DNA from: Maribellus maritimus
GTDB taxonomy: Bacteria; Bacteroidota; Bacteroidia; Bacteroidales; Prolixibacteraceae
Length of the DNA stretch: 64,000 nucleotides
Direction of reading: 5' to 3'
Assembly (NCBI RefSeq): GCF_022267315.1
Contig: NZ_JAIKLE010000003.1
Coordinates: 186,001-250,000 of the forward strand
In this document: positions 18,808 through 27,918 of the stretch, one piece after another
Position numbering within the stretch: the first letter of the stretch is position 1
Layout of the letters: the number at the start of each line of letters is the position of its first letter
The notes under the pieces: model-generated
What the model saw: only the letters and a program-made list of their open reading frames with translations
What the model was told of the DNA's origin: nothing
Database searches by the model: none
Made by a program: the position numbers and the translations under genes

Positions 18808-18985
18808 CCTACTTGAAAACATTGAAGGAATCCGGATCTATTATATCATTGGATTACTGATTTTTGTGATCCTTTTTATTGTAATTTTTATTCGAACGAT
18901 GAAAAGATCAAATACTGAAATGGAGGACATTAAAAATTCGATCCTTCATGATAATACAACAGAAAAAACGTTACATCATAATTAA
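18791..18985 (+). CDS. ccoQ: CcoQ-like small cbb3 subunit
   Basis: 64 residues with one hydrophobic helix (about 18-37) followed by a basic and then acidic cytosolic tail. Sequence similarity to CcoQ/FixQ is too low to be decisive; the assignment rests on size, topology and position between ccoNO and ccoP. The start ATG lies inside ccoNO, overlapping it by 17 bp, which implies translational coupling. CcoQ stabilises CcoP association in other bacteria. Confidence 0.7.
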   Translation: MKIVSNLLENIEGIRIYYIIGLLIFVILFIVIFIRTMKRSNTEMEDIKNSILHDNTTEKTLHHN

Positions 18986-18996
18986 AAAACAAAGAG

Positions 18997-19569
18997 ATGG
19001 CAAAAGAAAATTACCAAATCGACAAGCATGAAGACAACATTACGGAGCATGATTATGATGGGATTAAAGAACTCGACAATCCGCCGCCACGATGGATAAT
19101 GGCTCTTTTTTATATTACAATTGGTTTTTCAATCATTTACGGAGCATATTATTTCTGGCTTGGAGTAGGAGATCATCAGGATGCTGAATATGCAAAAAAA
19201 TCGCAACGCCACGATGAAAAATACCAAATGGTAAGTCTTTCAGCTGCTGATTTGGCCTGGTTAACCGACGACACTTCCCTTCAGGAAGGAAAAACCATTT
19301 ACAACGAAATGAATTGTTTTGCCTGTCATGGAATGAATGGAGAAGGAAATGCCATCGGACCAAATTTAACCGATAAATACTGGTTAAACGGCTGTGATTT
19401 TGAGAGTATTTTCAACATTATAAAAAACGGAAACCCGGCAAAAGGGATGACCGCTTTTAAGGGCCAGATTAGTGATGAAAAAATTCAAAAGGTGGCCAGC
19501 TATGTGCATACATTAAAAGGAACTTCGCCTGCAAATGCAAAAGAAGCACAAGGTGAAGCCTGTGAATAA
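18997..19569 (+). CDS. ccoP: cbb3 oxidase subunit III (CcoP) with a single haem c
   Basis: 190 residues. The N-terminus has the CcoP signature DGIKELDNPPPRWIMALFYITIGF with one helix (about 33-53). One cytochrome c domain follows with CFACH (Cys107, Cys110, His111), GPNLTDKYWLNG and the Met-ligand segment NPAKGMTAFKG. Canonical CcoP is around 300 residues with two haems; here the second haem domain is missing, and a CcoP-like domain is found at the end of CcoNO instead. A terminator-like hairpin follows at 19581-19604. Confidence 0.93.
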   Translation: MAKENYQIDKHEDNITEHDYDGIKELDNPPPRWIMALFYITIGFSIIYGAYYFWLGVGDHQDAEYAKKSQRHDEKYQMVSLSAADLAWLTDDTSLQEGKTIYNEMNCFACHGMNGEGNAIGPNLTDKYWLNGCDFESIFNIIKNGNPAKGMTAFKGQISDEKIQKVASYVHTLKGTSPANAKEAQGEACE

Positions 19570-19580
19570 AATATAAAAAC

Positions 19581-19604
19581 AGGGAATTTATTTTCCCTTT
19601 TTTT
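19581..19604 (+). terminator. Hairpin plus T tract between ccoP and ccoG
   Basis: AGGGAA (19581-19586), loop of six, TTCCCT (19593-19598), followed by further T residues to 19604. It is short, so termination may be partial. That would lower expression of the accessory genes ccoG-ccoI relative to the structural genes. Confidence 0.6.
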
Positions 19605-19621
19605 GATCGCAAATCGAACAT

Positions 19622-20986
19622 ATGTCAATTACCGAACTTTCATTCCGCGACCGCCCCATAAACATGGACGCAAAAGGCAGCCGAAAATGGGTATACGCAA
19701 AAAAGCCATCGGGGAAATGGTACGGACGACGTACACTTTTTAGCTGGTTTCTTTTGCTTTTTTGGATTGCAATACCATGGATTCGCGTAAACGAAAATCC
19801 TTTCATTCTGTTGGATATTGCCAACCGGAAGTTTATCATTTTTGGAGCAATATTCTGGGCACAAGACACCTTTATCCTGGCTCTTCTTATGCTTTCCTTT
19901 GTGCTGTTTATTGTTCTCTTTACGGTTACATTTGGCAGAATCTGGTGCGGCTGGGCATGCCCGCAAACCGTTTTCCTCGAAATGATTTTCCGGAAAATTG
20001 AATACCTCATCGAAGGAGATTATAAAAAAAGATACAAACTCGACCAGGGCCCCTGGACAAGCGAAAAAGTATTAAAAAAAACACTAAAACACGGCCTGTT
20101 TATTTTTATCGCCATTGCGATGACCAATGTTTTTCTGATGTGGTTTACCGGTAGCGAAAGATGGTTGGAATTGGTAAGGGAACCCTTCCGGCAGAACCTT
20201 TCCGGATTTATCGTTATGATCGTTGTTTCAGGCATTTTTTACTGGATATATTCTTTTTTCAGGGAACAGGTTTGCACAATGGTCTGCCCCTATGGCAGAA
20301 TGCAGGGAGTGCTACTCGATTCCAATTCCATTGCAGTTTCTTATGACTACAAGCGGGGAGAACCACGGGGAACCAAAAATGAAGGCGATTGTATCGACTG
20401 TCACCAGTGTGTGTCGGTATGCCCCACCGGTATCGATATCAGAAATGGGACGCAGCTGGAATGTATTAATTGTACCGCATGTATCGACCAGTGCAACAAA
20501 ATAATGCACATTACCAACAAAGCTCCCGGTTTAATCCGTTACGCTTCTGAAAAAACCATCAAAGAAGGACATACTTCTGTATGGAATGCCAGAAACCGGG
20601 CTTACTCCGTTGTTCTGCTGGTTATCTTCTCGTTTTTTATTTATACACTTGTATCTCGCCCGGTTATTGAAACAACCATTTTACGCACGCCCGGATTATT
20701 GTTTCAGGAAAACGGGGACAATACAATTTCAAATGTTTACAACCTTACAATCGTTAATAAAACACACGAGGAGATGCCGCTCGAAATCCGGCTTCTGTCA
20801 CACAAAGGAAGAATACAAATGGCAGGAAACTCGATGATTGTAAAAGATCAGGGCCGGTTCGAGTCAACATTTATTTTGTTTATTCCAAAAGAAGAACTAA
20901 ATAGCGACAAAACCGAAGTTGAATTCGGTGTTTTTAACAATAACGAATTAATTGAGACATACAAAGCTACATTTGTCAGTCCGTAA
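19622..20986 (+). CDS. ccoG: cbb3 oxidase accessory ferredoxin-like membrane protein CcoG
   Basis: 454 residues. N-terminal helices, then CGWACPQTVFLEM and CTMVCPYGRMQG, then a dicluster ferredoxin domain (CIDCHQCVSVCPTGIDIR and CINCTACIDQCNKIM), another helix near 325-343, and a C-terminal Ig-like FixG domain. CcoG/FixG/RdxA is implicated in copper reduction and delivery during cbb3 assembly. It is the first gene after the hairpin at 19581-19604 and begins the accessory set ccoG-ccoH-ccoI. Confidence 0.95.
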   Translation: MSITELSFRDRPINMDAKGSRKWVYAKKPSGKWYGRRTLFSWFLLLFWIAIPWIRVNENPFILLDIANRKFIIFGAIFWAQDTFILALLMLSFVLFIVLFTVTFGRIWCGWACPQTVFLEMIFRKIEYLIEGDYKKRYKLDQGPWTSEKVLKKTLKHGLFIFIAIAMTNVFLMWFTGSERWLELVREPFRQNLSGFIVMIVVSGIFYWIYSFFREQVCTMVCPYGRMQGVLLDSNSIAVSYDYKRGEPRGTKNEGDCIDCHQCVSVCPTGIDIRNGTQLECINCTACIDQCNKIMHITNKAPGLIRYASEKTIKEGHTSVWNARNRAYSVVLLVIFSFFIYTLVSRPVIETTILRTPGLLFQENGDNTISNVYNLTIVNKTHEEMPLEIRLLSHKGRIQMAGNSMIVKDQGRFESTFILFIPKEELNSDKTEVEFGVFNNNELIETYKATFVSP

Positions 20987-21004
20987 ACTTAAAAATAGTG
21001 TGAG

Positions 21005-21445
21005 ATGAAATGGAATTGGGGAACGGGAATTTTTATTTTTTTGACTTTGTTTTTAATGGCTTCTGCCGGTTTTATCATTTTCGCAATGAATCAGGATGTA
21101 AACCTTGTTCACAGGGATTATTATGAAAAAGGTGTGGATTATACTGAACAGATGAATGTAAATGCCCGATCGGTGCCCTACAAAAATGCGCTTAACGTTA
21201 ATTTACAAAACGATGTTTTTCAAATTGATATTGATGATCTGCTGGCTGCTAAAATCGATTCCGGAAATGTACTTCTGTTCCGGCCATCGAGCAGCAAAAA
21301 CGATGTTTTAATTTCTTTAAACAAACAGGCAAAAACGATTCAAATATCAAAAGACGAACTCATCAACGGGAGATACATTTTAAAATTTTCCTGGTATTCC
21401 GAAGGATTAAGATACGAACTGGACCGACCAGTAAATATTCAATAA
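21005..21445 (+). CDS. ccoH: CcoH/FixH family cbb3 assembly protein
   Basis: 146 residues: an N-terminal membrane helix (about 5-28) followed by a periplasmic beta-rich domain with the FixH landmarks NLVHRDYYEKGVDYTEQMN and, at the end, WYSEGLRYELDRPVNI. It is required for stable cbb3 assembly in other bacteria, often acting with CcoI. Located 18 bp after ccoG. Confidence 0.9.
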   Translation: MKWNWGTGIFIFLTLFLMASAGFIIFAMNQDVNLVHRDYYEKGVDYTEQMNVNARSVPYKNALNVNLQNDVFQIDIDDLLAAKIDSGNVLLFRPSSSKNDVLISLNKQAKTIQISKDELINGRYILKFSWYSEGLRYELDRPVNIQ

Positions 21446-21470
21446 AAAATTTTTTAGCAATTCAGAACAA

Positions 21471-22232
21471 ATGACAATTTTACTTTCAGCTTTTTTACTT
21501 GGCTTAATGGGAAGCTTCCACTGTGCCGGAATGTGTGGCCCGATTGCAATAGCTCTTCCGCTGCACGGAAACACCGTTTCTCAAAAAATATTTGGCGGGG
21601 CCTTGTATAATATCGGAAGAACACTCACTTACGGAATTATGGGTGCTGTTTTTGGCCTGCTTGGCCAGGGAATTCAAATGATTGGCTTTCAGCAAAAAGT
21701 ATCGGTACTGATGGGTGGAGTAATGATAGTCTCAGTACTTTTCCCGGCCTTATTTCGTAATCAGTATTCTCTCGATAAAAGTTGGTTTTCAGTTGTTGGA
21801 AAACTTAAAAAATCCATTGGTCAGCTATTTACTATCCGCTCGTTTTCAAGCCTGTTTTTTATTGGATTGTTAAACGGCCTGCTTCCCTGCGGCTTGGTTT
21901 ATATGGCTATTGCAGGAGCCATCGGAGTAGGAAATGTAGGCGAAGGTTCATTGTACATGATTCTTTTCGGGCTGGGCACAATTCCCATGTTGCTGGCAAT
22001 TTCTCTGGCCGGTAATGTAATGAGCCTGACTGTTCGAAAAAGAATCAATCGACTTATTCCGGTTTTGGTGGTGGTGGTTGGACTGCTTTTTATCCTGCGT
22101 GGGCTGAGTCTGGGAATTCCGTATTTAAGTCCGCCCAAACAAAAAATAGAACAAAAATTTGAAAAAAGCCTTGAAAAAAATTCAGCAAACCTGCATTGGG
22201 ATTCCAAACCGGAGTGCTGTTCAATAAAATGA
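21471..22232 (+). CDS. DsbD_2/TauE-SafE-like membrane protein of the cbb3 assembly cluster
   Basis: 253 residues, about six helices. The N-terminal GSFHCAGMCGPIAIALPL and the central GLLNGLLPCGLVYMAIAGA are hallmarks of the DsbD-transmembrane-like family often labelled sulfite exporter TauE/SafE. In cbb3 clusters of Bacteroidota and Epsilonproteobacteria it accompanies ccoI, and a role in copper or thiol handling during oxidase assembly is likely (inference). The stop overlaps the ccoI start as ATGA, so the two are translationally coupled. Confidence 0.85.
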   Translation: MTILLSAFLLGLMGSFHCAGMCGPIAIALPLHGNTVSQKIFGGALYNIGRTLTYGIMGAVFGLLGQGIQMIGFQQKVSVLMGGVMIVSVLFPALFRNQYSLDKSWFSVVGKLKKSIGQLFTIRSFSSLFFIGLLNGLLPCGLVYMAIAGAIGVGNVGEGSLYMILFGLGTIPMLLAISLAGNVMSLTVRKRINRLIPVLVVVVGLLFILRGLSLGIPYLSPPKQKIEQKFEKSLEKNSANLHWDSKPECCSIK

Positions 22233-24619
22233 ATCCAGAAACAAACAATAACTGTATACACTGCGGAGCCGACTGCGGGAAAACTCCGGTAACCTGGAAC
22301 GACAAAAAATTTTGTTGCAACGGTTGTAAAACGGTTTACCAGTTACTGAACGAAAACAAACTTTATAATTACTATCAGCTTGAAGAAAGCCCGGGTATAA
22401 AAGTTGAGACCACCGAATTTGGGAATAAATATGCATTTTTGGATAATGAAGAGGTAAAGCAAAAACTCATTTCATTTTCTGAAAGCGGAATTTCAAAAGT
22501 AAAATTCTTTATTCCTGTTATTCATTGTGCCTCATGCATCTGGCTTTTGGAAAACCTAAAAACCCTGCACAAAGGAATCAAATATTCCTTTGTAAATTTC
22601 ACCCGCAAGGAAGTAGATGTTACTTTTGACGAATCCGTGATTTCATTACGTCAGGTAGTGGAATTGTTAAGTTCCATTCACTACATTCCTGACCTTTCGC
22701 AAAATCCTTCTGAGAAAAATCAGGAAAAACATTCCTATAAAAAACTGCTGTATAAAATAGGCCTGGCCGGCTTTGTTTTTATTAACGTGATGACCTATAG
22801 TTTGCCGGCTTATTTTAACGGAGAGCCGCTAAGTGACAAGCTACAGCATCTCTTTAATATTTTAAGCTATATTCTTGTAATTCCTGTAGCTTTTTACAGT
22901 GGCAGCGATTATTACATTTCCGCGTTCAAAAACCTATTGAAAAAAAACATCAGTATCGATCTGCCCATCGCATTGGGAATAATTGTCCTTTTTCTTGTAA
23001 CCAGTTACGAAGTCTTTTTCACCGGCGGTCCCGGGTATTGCGACAGCCTTTCAGGACTTATCTTTTTTCTTTTGGTAGGAAAATGGTACCAGGGAAAAAC
23101 TTATCAAGCACTATCGTTTGAACGAAACTACAAATCATACTTCCCTATTGCCGTCACAAAAATCAATAAACAAATTGAAGAAAGTATTCTGCTCGAAAAA
23201 ATAGAAGTTGGCGATGAGTTGATTATCCGTAACAAAGAGTTGATTCCTGCTGACTCAGAACTGACAGATGGCGAAGGACAAATCGACTACAGCTTTGTAA
23301 CCGGCGAATCGAGCCCGGTGGTGAAAAAGTCGGGTGACTTTATTTATGCCGGCGGAAGACAAATGGGCGGAATCATAAAAGTAAAAGTAAAAAAAGAGGT
23401 GAACCAAAGCCACCTTACCAAACTGTGGAATCAGGACAAAACCGTTGAAAAACCTTCAGATTCGTTAAAATCACTCTCCGATAAAATCAGCCGGTACTTT
23501 ACACTTATTGTTATTACCATCGCTATAAGCGGATTTGCCTATTGGATGTTCAAGGGTGAAACACATACTGCTATTTTTGTATTTACTGCCGTTTTAATTG
23601 TGGCGTGCCCTTGTGCTCTGGCATTATCTATTCCCTTTACTTTTGGAAATACGATGCGCATTTTTGGCAAATCGGGCTTCTATATAAAAAACACGGATGT
23701 AATTGAAAAACTATCTCACATTACAGCCATTGTTTTTGATAAAACCGGAACACTTACTCAGCCAAATAAAAATAAAACTGAATTTACAGGGAGCAAACTT
23801 TCAAAATCTGAAACGGATGCGGTCTTCTCGCTTGCAAAACAATCGACTCACCCGCTGAGTAATGCAGTTGCAAACTCGCTTGAACACGCCGAATACATAA
23901 AACCGGAACATTTTGTTGAAGTTGCCGGTCGGGGAATTTTTGGAAAGGTAAACAAACTGGAAATAAAGATCGGTTCGGAAGAATATGTAAGTAGCCGGGC
24001 TCCGGCAGAAAAGGTTGAATCATCAATGGTTTATGTTTCAATAAACAACAAAATTGCAGGGTATTTTACAATAAGTAATCTTTACAGGAATGGAATCGAT
24101 TCCGTATTAAAATCGTTACAAAAACAATTTAAGTTGTTTCTTATATCGGGCGATAACAATGCAGAAGCCCAAAATCTTTCAGAATATTTCGAGGGAGATA
24201 AAATGCATTTTAATCAAAAACCGGGAGACAAAGCAGAACTTATTCAGCAATTGCAGCAACAAGGTGAAACGATATTAATGACCGGCGACGGATTAAACGA
24301 TGCGGGGGCACTAATGCAAAGCGATGTTGCGCTTACTGTTGCCGACAAAGTGTACCATTTTGCTCCTGCCAGCGATGCCGTTATGGAAGCCGGCCAATTC
24401 CAACGCCTGGCAAAATTTATCAGTTTTACGAAAACTTCACTCAACATTGTTAAACTTAGTTTTACCATTTCTTTTTTCTACAACATTATTGGAATTGCTT
24501 TTGCCATCACCGGAAACTTATCTCCTATCGTGGCTGCTATTCTTATGCCCATCAGTTCGGTTTCAGTAGTTGCTTTTGCAACATTTGCCACCCGTTTGGC
24601 CGGCCGGGTAAAATTGTAA
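22229..24619 (+). CDS. ccoI: Copper-transporting P1B-type ATPase CcoI
   Basis: 796 residues from ATG 22229, chosen over the upstream in-frame 22196 because it gives the ATGA overlap with the preceding gene and begins at MNPETNNNC. An N-terminal cysteine-rich domain (CIHCGADCGK, FCCNGCKTVYQLL) is followed by a heavy-metal domain with HCASCIW (Cys100, Cys103). The ATPase core has a TGES-type actuator motif (VTGESSPV), the metal site CPC (Cys460, Cys462), the phosphorylated Asp504 in DKTGTLT, and TGDGLNDAGAL. CcoI/FixI exports Cu for cbb3 assembly rather than for resistance. Last gene of the cco cluster. Confidence 0.95.
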   Translation: MNPETNNNCIHCGADCGKTPVTWNDKKFCCNGCKTVYQLLNENKLYNYYQLEESPGIKVETTEFGNKYAFLDNEEVKQKLISFSESGISKVKFFIPVIHCASCIWLLENLKTLHKGIKYSFVNFTRKEVDVTFDESVISLRQVVELLSSIHYIPDLSQNPSEKNQEKHSYKKLLYKIGLAGFVFINVMTYSLPAYFNGEPLSDKLQHLFNILSYILVIPVAFYSGSDYYISAFKNLLKKNISIDLPIALGIIVLFLVTSYEVFFTGGPGYCDSLSGLIFFLLVGKWYQGKTYQALSFERNYKSYFPIAVTKINKQIEESILLEKIEVGDELIIRNKELIPADSELTDGEGQIDYSFVTGESSPVVKKSGDFIYAGGRQMGGIIKVKVKKEVNQSHLTKLWNQDKTVEKPSDSLKSLSDKISRYFTLIVITIAISGFAYWMFKGETHTAIFVFTAVLIVACPCALALSIPFTFGNTMRIFGKSGFYIKNTDVIEKLSHITAIVFDKTGTLTQPNKNKTEFTGSKLSKSETDAVFSLAKQSTHPLSNAVANSLEHAEYIKPEHFVEVAGRGIFGKVNKLEIKIGSEEYVSSRAPAEKVESSMVYVSINNKIAGYFTISNLYRNGIDSVLKSLQKQFKLFLISGDNNAEAQNLSEYFEGDKMHFNQKPGDKAELIQQLQQQGETILMTGDGLNDAGALMQSDVALTVADKVYHFAPASDAVMEAGQFQRLAKFISFTKTSLNIVKLSFTISFFYNIIGIAFAITGNLSPIVAAILMPISSVSVVAFATFATRLAGRVKL

Positions 24620-24912
24620 AAAACATTCGTTCCAATATTTCAGCTTTTCCCCGACACAAAAAAGCAGTTAAAAAACTACCTGTCAAAAACTTAATACAAC
24701 AAATACCTTTTTCATTTAAAACATAAAATACATTCCCACAAAAGAATTGGTTTAATTTGCAATAAAAACACATTTTTGTCCTTTTTTAATCTCAATATTA
24801 ATACCTAATTTAGAATAATTCTAAGAACTTTTCTATCAAACATATGTTAAAAAATACATAGTAAAAAAACCATCGTGTGCTTCAAATAAGGTATTTTTAA
24901 AGGGAATTAAGC
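24620..24912. other. Intergenic region upstream of the cytochrome bd genes
   Basis: 293 bp of AT-rich sequence with no recognisable gene, hairpin terminator or perfect TAnnTTTG box. It should hold the cyd promoter. Confidence 0.4.
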
Positions 24913-25137
24913 ATGAACAGGCAAAATATTCTTTTAAGGATTTGGAAGTTTTATATCAGTGGATTTAAAAACATGAGTAATTGGGGGCGACAAGTTTGGC
25001 TAATTATCCTGATTAAACTGTTTATCATGTTTGTAATCCTTCGAATTTTCTTTTTCCCTGATTTTCTGAAATCAAACTTTGAAACCGACAAAGAAAGAAG
25101 TGAACATGTACTTGATGTTTTGACTAAATCAAAATGA
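24913..25137 (+). CDS. DUF4492 protein associated with cytochrome bd
   Basis: 74 residues with one hydrophobic helix (about 29-49). The pattern LLRIWKFYISGFKNM...QVWLIILIKLFIMFVILRIFFFPDF...DKERSEHV matches DUF4492, a small family almost always found in front of cydA in Bacteroidota. Role unknown; assembly or stabilisation of the bd oxidase is a reasonable inference. It ends 7 bp before cydA. Confidence 0.88.
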   Translation: MNRQNILLRIWKFYISGFKNMSNWGRQVWLIILIKLFIMFVILRIFFFPDFLKSNFETDKERSEHVLDVLTKSK

Positions 25138-25144
25138 AAAAATA

Positions 25145-26701
25145 ATGATTGAAATTGCTGATGTATCTTTAGTTGACTGGTCGAGGGCACAATTTGCGCT
25201 CACGGCCATGTATCACTGGATTTTTGTTCCGCTAACCCTTGGTATTACTTTCATTATTGCGTTTATGGAAACGCTTTATGTTAAAACCGGAAAGGAGGAG
25301 TGGAAAAAAATTACCAAGTTTTGGATGACTCTGTTTGGAATAAACTTTGCCATTGGGGTTGCTACCGGAATTATTCTTGAATTTGAATTTGGAACCAACT
25401 GGTCGAACTACTCCTGGTTTGTTGGAGACATTTTTGGAGCACCGCTGGCAATTGAAGGAATTCTGGCGTTTTTTATGGAATCAACCTTTATTGCCATCAT
25501 GTTTTTTGGGTGGAATAAAGTGAGTAAAAAAACTCACTTGCTGGCTACCTGGCTCACCGCAATCGGCGCCAACCTTTCTGCACTCTGGATTCTGGTTGCC
25601 AACGGCTGGATGCAAAAACCGGTGGGAATGATTTTTAACCCTGAAACTGCGCGTAATGAGATGAATAATTTCTGGGAGGTACTCTTTTCTCAAACCGCTG
25701 TAGACAAGTGGTTACATGCTACTTCATCCGGGTTTGTGCTTGCCTCAGTTTTTGTGATTGGCATCTCAGCATGGTATCTCTTAAAAAAGAGAGAAATTAT
25801 GCTTGCCAAAAAGAGCATCCTCGTTGCAGCTGTTTTTGGATTAATTTCGTCGGTATACCTGGTTATGACCGGAGACAATTCCACGAGAACCATTGCCAAC
25901 GACCAGAATATGAAATTTGCCGCTCTTGAAGGATTGTACAATGGAAGCGAAGGAGCCGGCCTGGTTGCAATTGGCGTTTTTACCGAGTCGGAAACGGATC
26001 CGCAAAATGAAAACCTAAAGGACTTCAGTATGAAACTTGAAATCCCAAATTTTCTTTCTTACATGGCCTTTCTCGACTGGAATGCCTTTGTACCGGGAAT
26101 AAACGACCTGATAAACGGAAATGAAAAATATGGTTACATGCCGGCAACCGAAAAGATTGAACGCGGTAAAGTTGCCATTCAAAAGCTTGGCGAATTTAAA
26201 AATGCAAAAAAAGCCGGAAATGGACAGTTGGCCAACGCTCTAAAAACGGAATTAACCAGCGCCGGTTTTCAGGAAGACTATTTTAAATACTTTGGCTATG
26301 GCTATTTTGACGACCCGCAGGATTTAGTTCCCAATGTTCCGCTAACGTTCTACAGTTTTCATGTAATGGTATTACTCGGGTTCTTTTTTATACTTCTGTT
26401 TGTTCTGTCGCTCTTTTATATCGTAAAGGGAACATTCGACAAAAAACGGTGGTTTATGCGACTGGCCATTATTGCCATACCGCTTGCATACATTGCCGGA
26501 CAGGCAGGCTGGATTGTTGCCGAAGTAGGACGTCAACCATGGGTAGTACAGGATTTGATGCCAACAATGGCCGCAGTTACCAGAATTAGTGCGGGCTCAG
26601 TTCAAACAACATTCTGGTTATTTGCTGTTCTCTTTACTGTTCTGCTGATTGCTGAGCTGAAAATTATGTTCCGTCAGATTAAAATTGGACCAAAACATTA
26701 A
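25145..26701 (+). CDS. cydA: Cytochrome bd ubiquinol/menaquinol oxidase subunit I
   Basis: 518 residues. Opening WSRAQFALTAMYHWIFVPLTLG contains the haem-ligand histidine; the family segments FGINFAIGVATGIILEFEFGTNWSNYS and the quinol-site GQAGWIVAEVGRQPW are present. The region between the sixth and seventh helices is long (about residues 275-390, with charged AIQKLGEFKNAKKAGNG), like the long Q-loop class of E. coli CydA. It oxidises quinol and reduces O2 with high affinity and does not pump protons. Confidence 0.97.
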   Translation: MIEIADVSLVDWSRAQFALTAMYHWIFVPLTLGITFIIAFMETLYVKTGKEEWKKITKFWMTLFGINFAIGVATGIILEFEFGTNWSNYSWFVGDIFGAPLAIEGILAFFMESTFIAIMFFGWNKVSKKTHLLATWLTAIGANLSALWILVANGWMQKPVGMIFNPETARNEMNNFWEVLFSQTAVDKWLHATSSGFVLASVFVIGISAWYLLKKREIMLAKKSILVAAVFGLISSVYLVMTGDNSTRTIANDQNMKFAALEGLYNGSEGAGLVAIGVFTESETDPQNENLKDFSMKLEIPNFLSYMAFLDWNAFVPGINDLINGNEKYGYMPATEKIERGKVAIQKLGEFKNAKKAGNGQLANALKTELTSAGFQEDYFKYFGYGYFDDPQDLVPNVPLTFYSFHVMVLLGFFFILLFVLSLFYIVKGTFDKKRWFMRLAIIAIPLAYIAGQAGWIVAEVGRQPWVVQDLMPTMAAVTRISAGSVQTTFWLFAVLFTVLLIAELKIMFRQIKIGPKH

Positions 26702-26702
26702 T

Positions 26703-26708
26703 AGGAGG
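26703..26708 (+). promoter_or_regulatory. Strong Shine-Dalgarno AGGAGG before cydB
   Basis: AGGAGG, 7 bp before the cydB ATG at 26716. Canonical Shine-Dalgarno sequences are rare in this window, so this site fixes the cydB start with confidence. Confidence 0.7.
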
Positions 26709-26715
26709 AAAAATC

Positions 26716-27846
26716 ATGTTTGAAAATATATCACATTTAGGATTACAACAATATTGGTGGGTACTGGTTTCTGTACTCGGGGCACTTTTTGTTTTCCTCA
26801 CCTTTGTTCAGGGTGGTCAGACTCTTCTTTATTCCGTTGGAAAAACAGAAGGAGAAAAAACGATTATCTTAAATACTTTGGGAAGAAAATGGGAATTTAC
26901 ATTTACTACGCTGGTAACGTTCGGAGGCGCATTTTTTGCCTCATTCCCTCTTTTCTACTCCACGAGTTTTGGCGGTGCTTACTGGGTTTGGCTGGCGATT
27001 CTGGCGGCGTTTGTAATCCAGGCAGTAGCATATGAATACCGAAAAAAACCGGCAAATTTACTTGGGTCCAAAACTTTTGAAATTTTTCTGGTTTTAAACG
27101 GATTACTCGGAACTATTCTCATTGGAACAGCGGTAGGCACATTTTTTAACGGAGCGATGTTTTCGCTAAACGACATGAACCAGGTGGATTGGCAAACCCC
27201 ATTCCGTGGCTTGGAAGCTGTCCTTACTTTTCATAACGTAGCACTTGGCCTTTCGGTATTTTTCCTTTCGCGTGTATTGGGAGCATTGTACTTTATTTTT
27301 ACTGTCGACCACGAAACTATAGTAACACGCGCAAAAAAGCAGTTACTATACAATACGGTTCCCTTCCTCGTATTCTTTCTTTATTTTCTGATTTGGCTTC
27401 TTTTAAAAGAAGGATTTGCTGTTAATCCCAACACAGGCGAAGTGTTTATGGAAAAATACAAATACCTGCACAACGTTTTGCAAATGCCATTCAATACGAT
27501 AATTCTGTTGCTTGGAGTTGTTGGCGTACTTTGGGGAATCATATCCACGCTGTTTATGAAAAGTGAAAAAGGTTTTTGGTTTGCCGGCACAGGAACTGTT
27601 CTCACTGTATTTGCGCTGTTTTTAATTGCCGGATTGAACAATACTTCATTTTATCCGTCGATTTATGATTTACAATCTTCTCTTACGATTCAAAATGCTT
27701 CATCCAGCAAATTTACGCTAACAACCATGAGTTATGTTTCACTTTTAATTCCGTTTGTTTTGGCTTACATCGTCTATTTCTGGAGAATTATGAACCGGAA
27801 GAAAATTTCCGAAGAAGAGATGAACAAAGAATCGCACGCTTACTAG
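26716..27846 (+). CDS. cydB: Cytochrome bd oxidase subunit II
   Basis: 376 residues, about nine helices. Starts at LGLQQYWWVLVSVLGALFVFLTFVQGGQTLL, the Bacteroidota version of the CydB opening helix; continues with FFLSRVLGALYFI and ends with a hydrophobic helix and the charged tail NRKKISEEEMNKES. Lacks cofactors of its own and pairs with CydA. The start is set by the AGGAGG site. Confidence 0.95.
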   Translation: MFENISHLGLQQYWWVLVSVLGALFVFLTFVQGGQTLLYSVGKTEGEKTIILNTLGRKWEFTFTTLVTFGGAFFASFPLFYSTSFGGAYWVWLAILAAFVIQAVAYEYRKKPANLLGSKTFEIFLVLNGLLGTILIGTAVGTFFNGAMFSLNDMNQVDWQTPFRGLEAVLTFHNVALGLSVFFLSRVLGALYFIFTVDHETIVTRAKKQLLYNTVPFLVFFLYFLIWLLLKEGFAVNPNTGEVFMEKYKYLHNVLQMPFNTIILLLGVVGVLWGIISTLFMKSEKGFWFAGTGTVLTVFALFLIAGLNNTSFYPSIYDLQSSLTIQNASSSKFTLTTMSYVSLLIPFVLAYIVYFWRIMNRKKISEEEMNKESHAY

Positions 27847-27918
27847 TACAAATACCAAATCTTAAAAAGATTGAGCATTAATATCGTTTGAAATTTGAAC
27901 ATTGAAATCTGAAAAACT

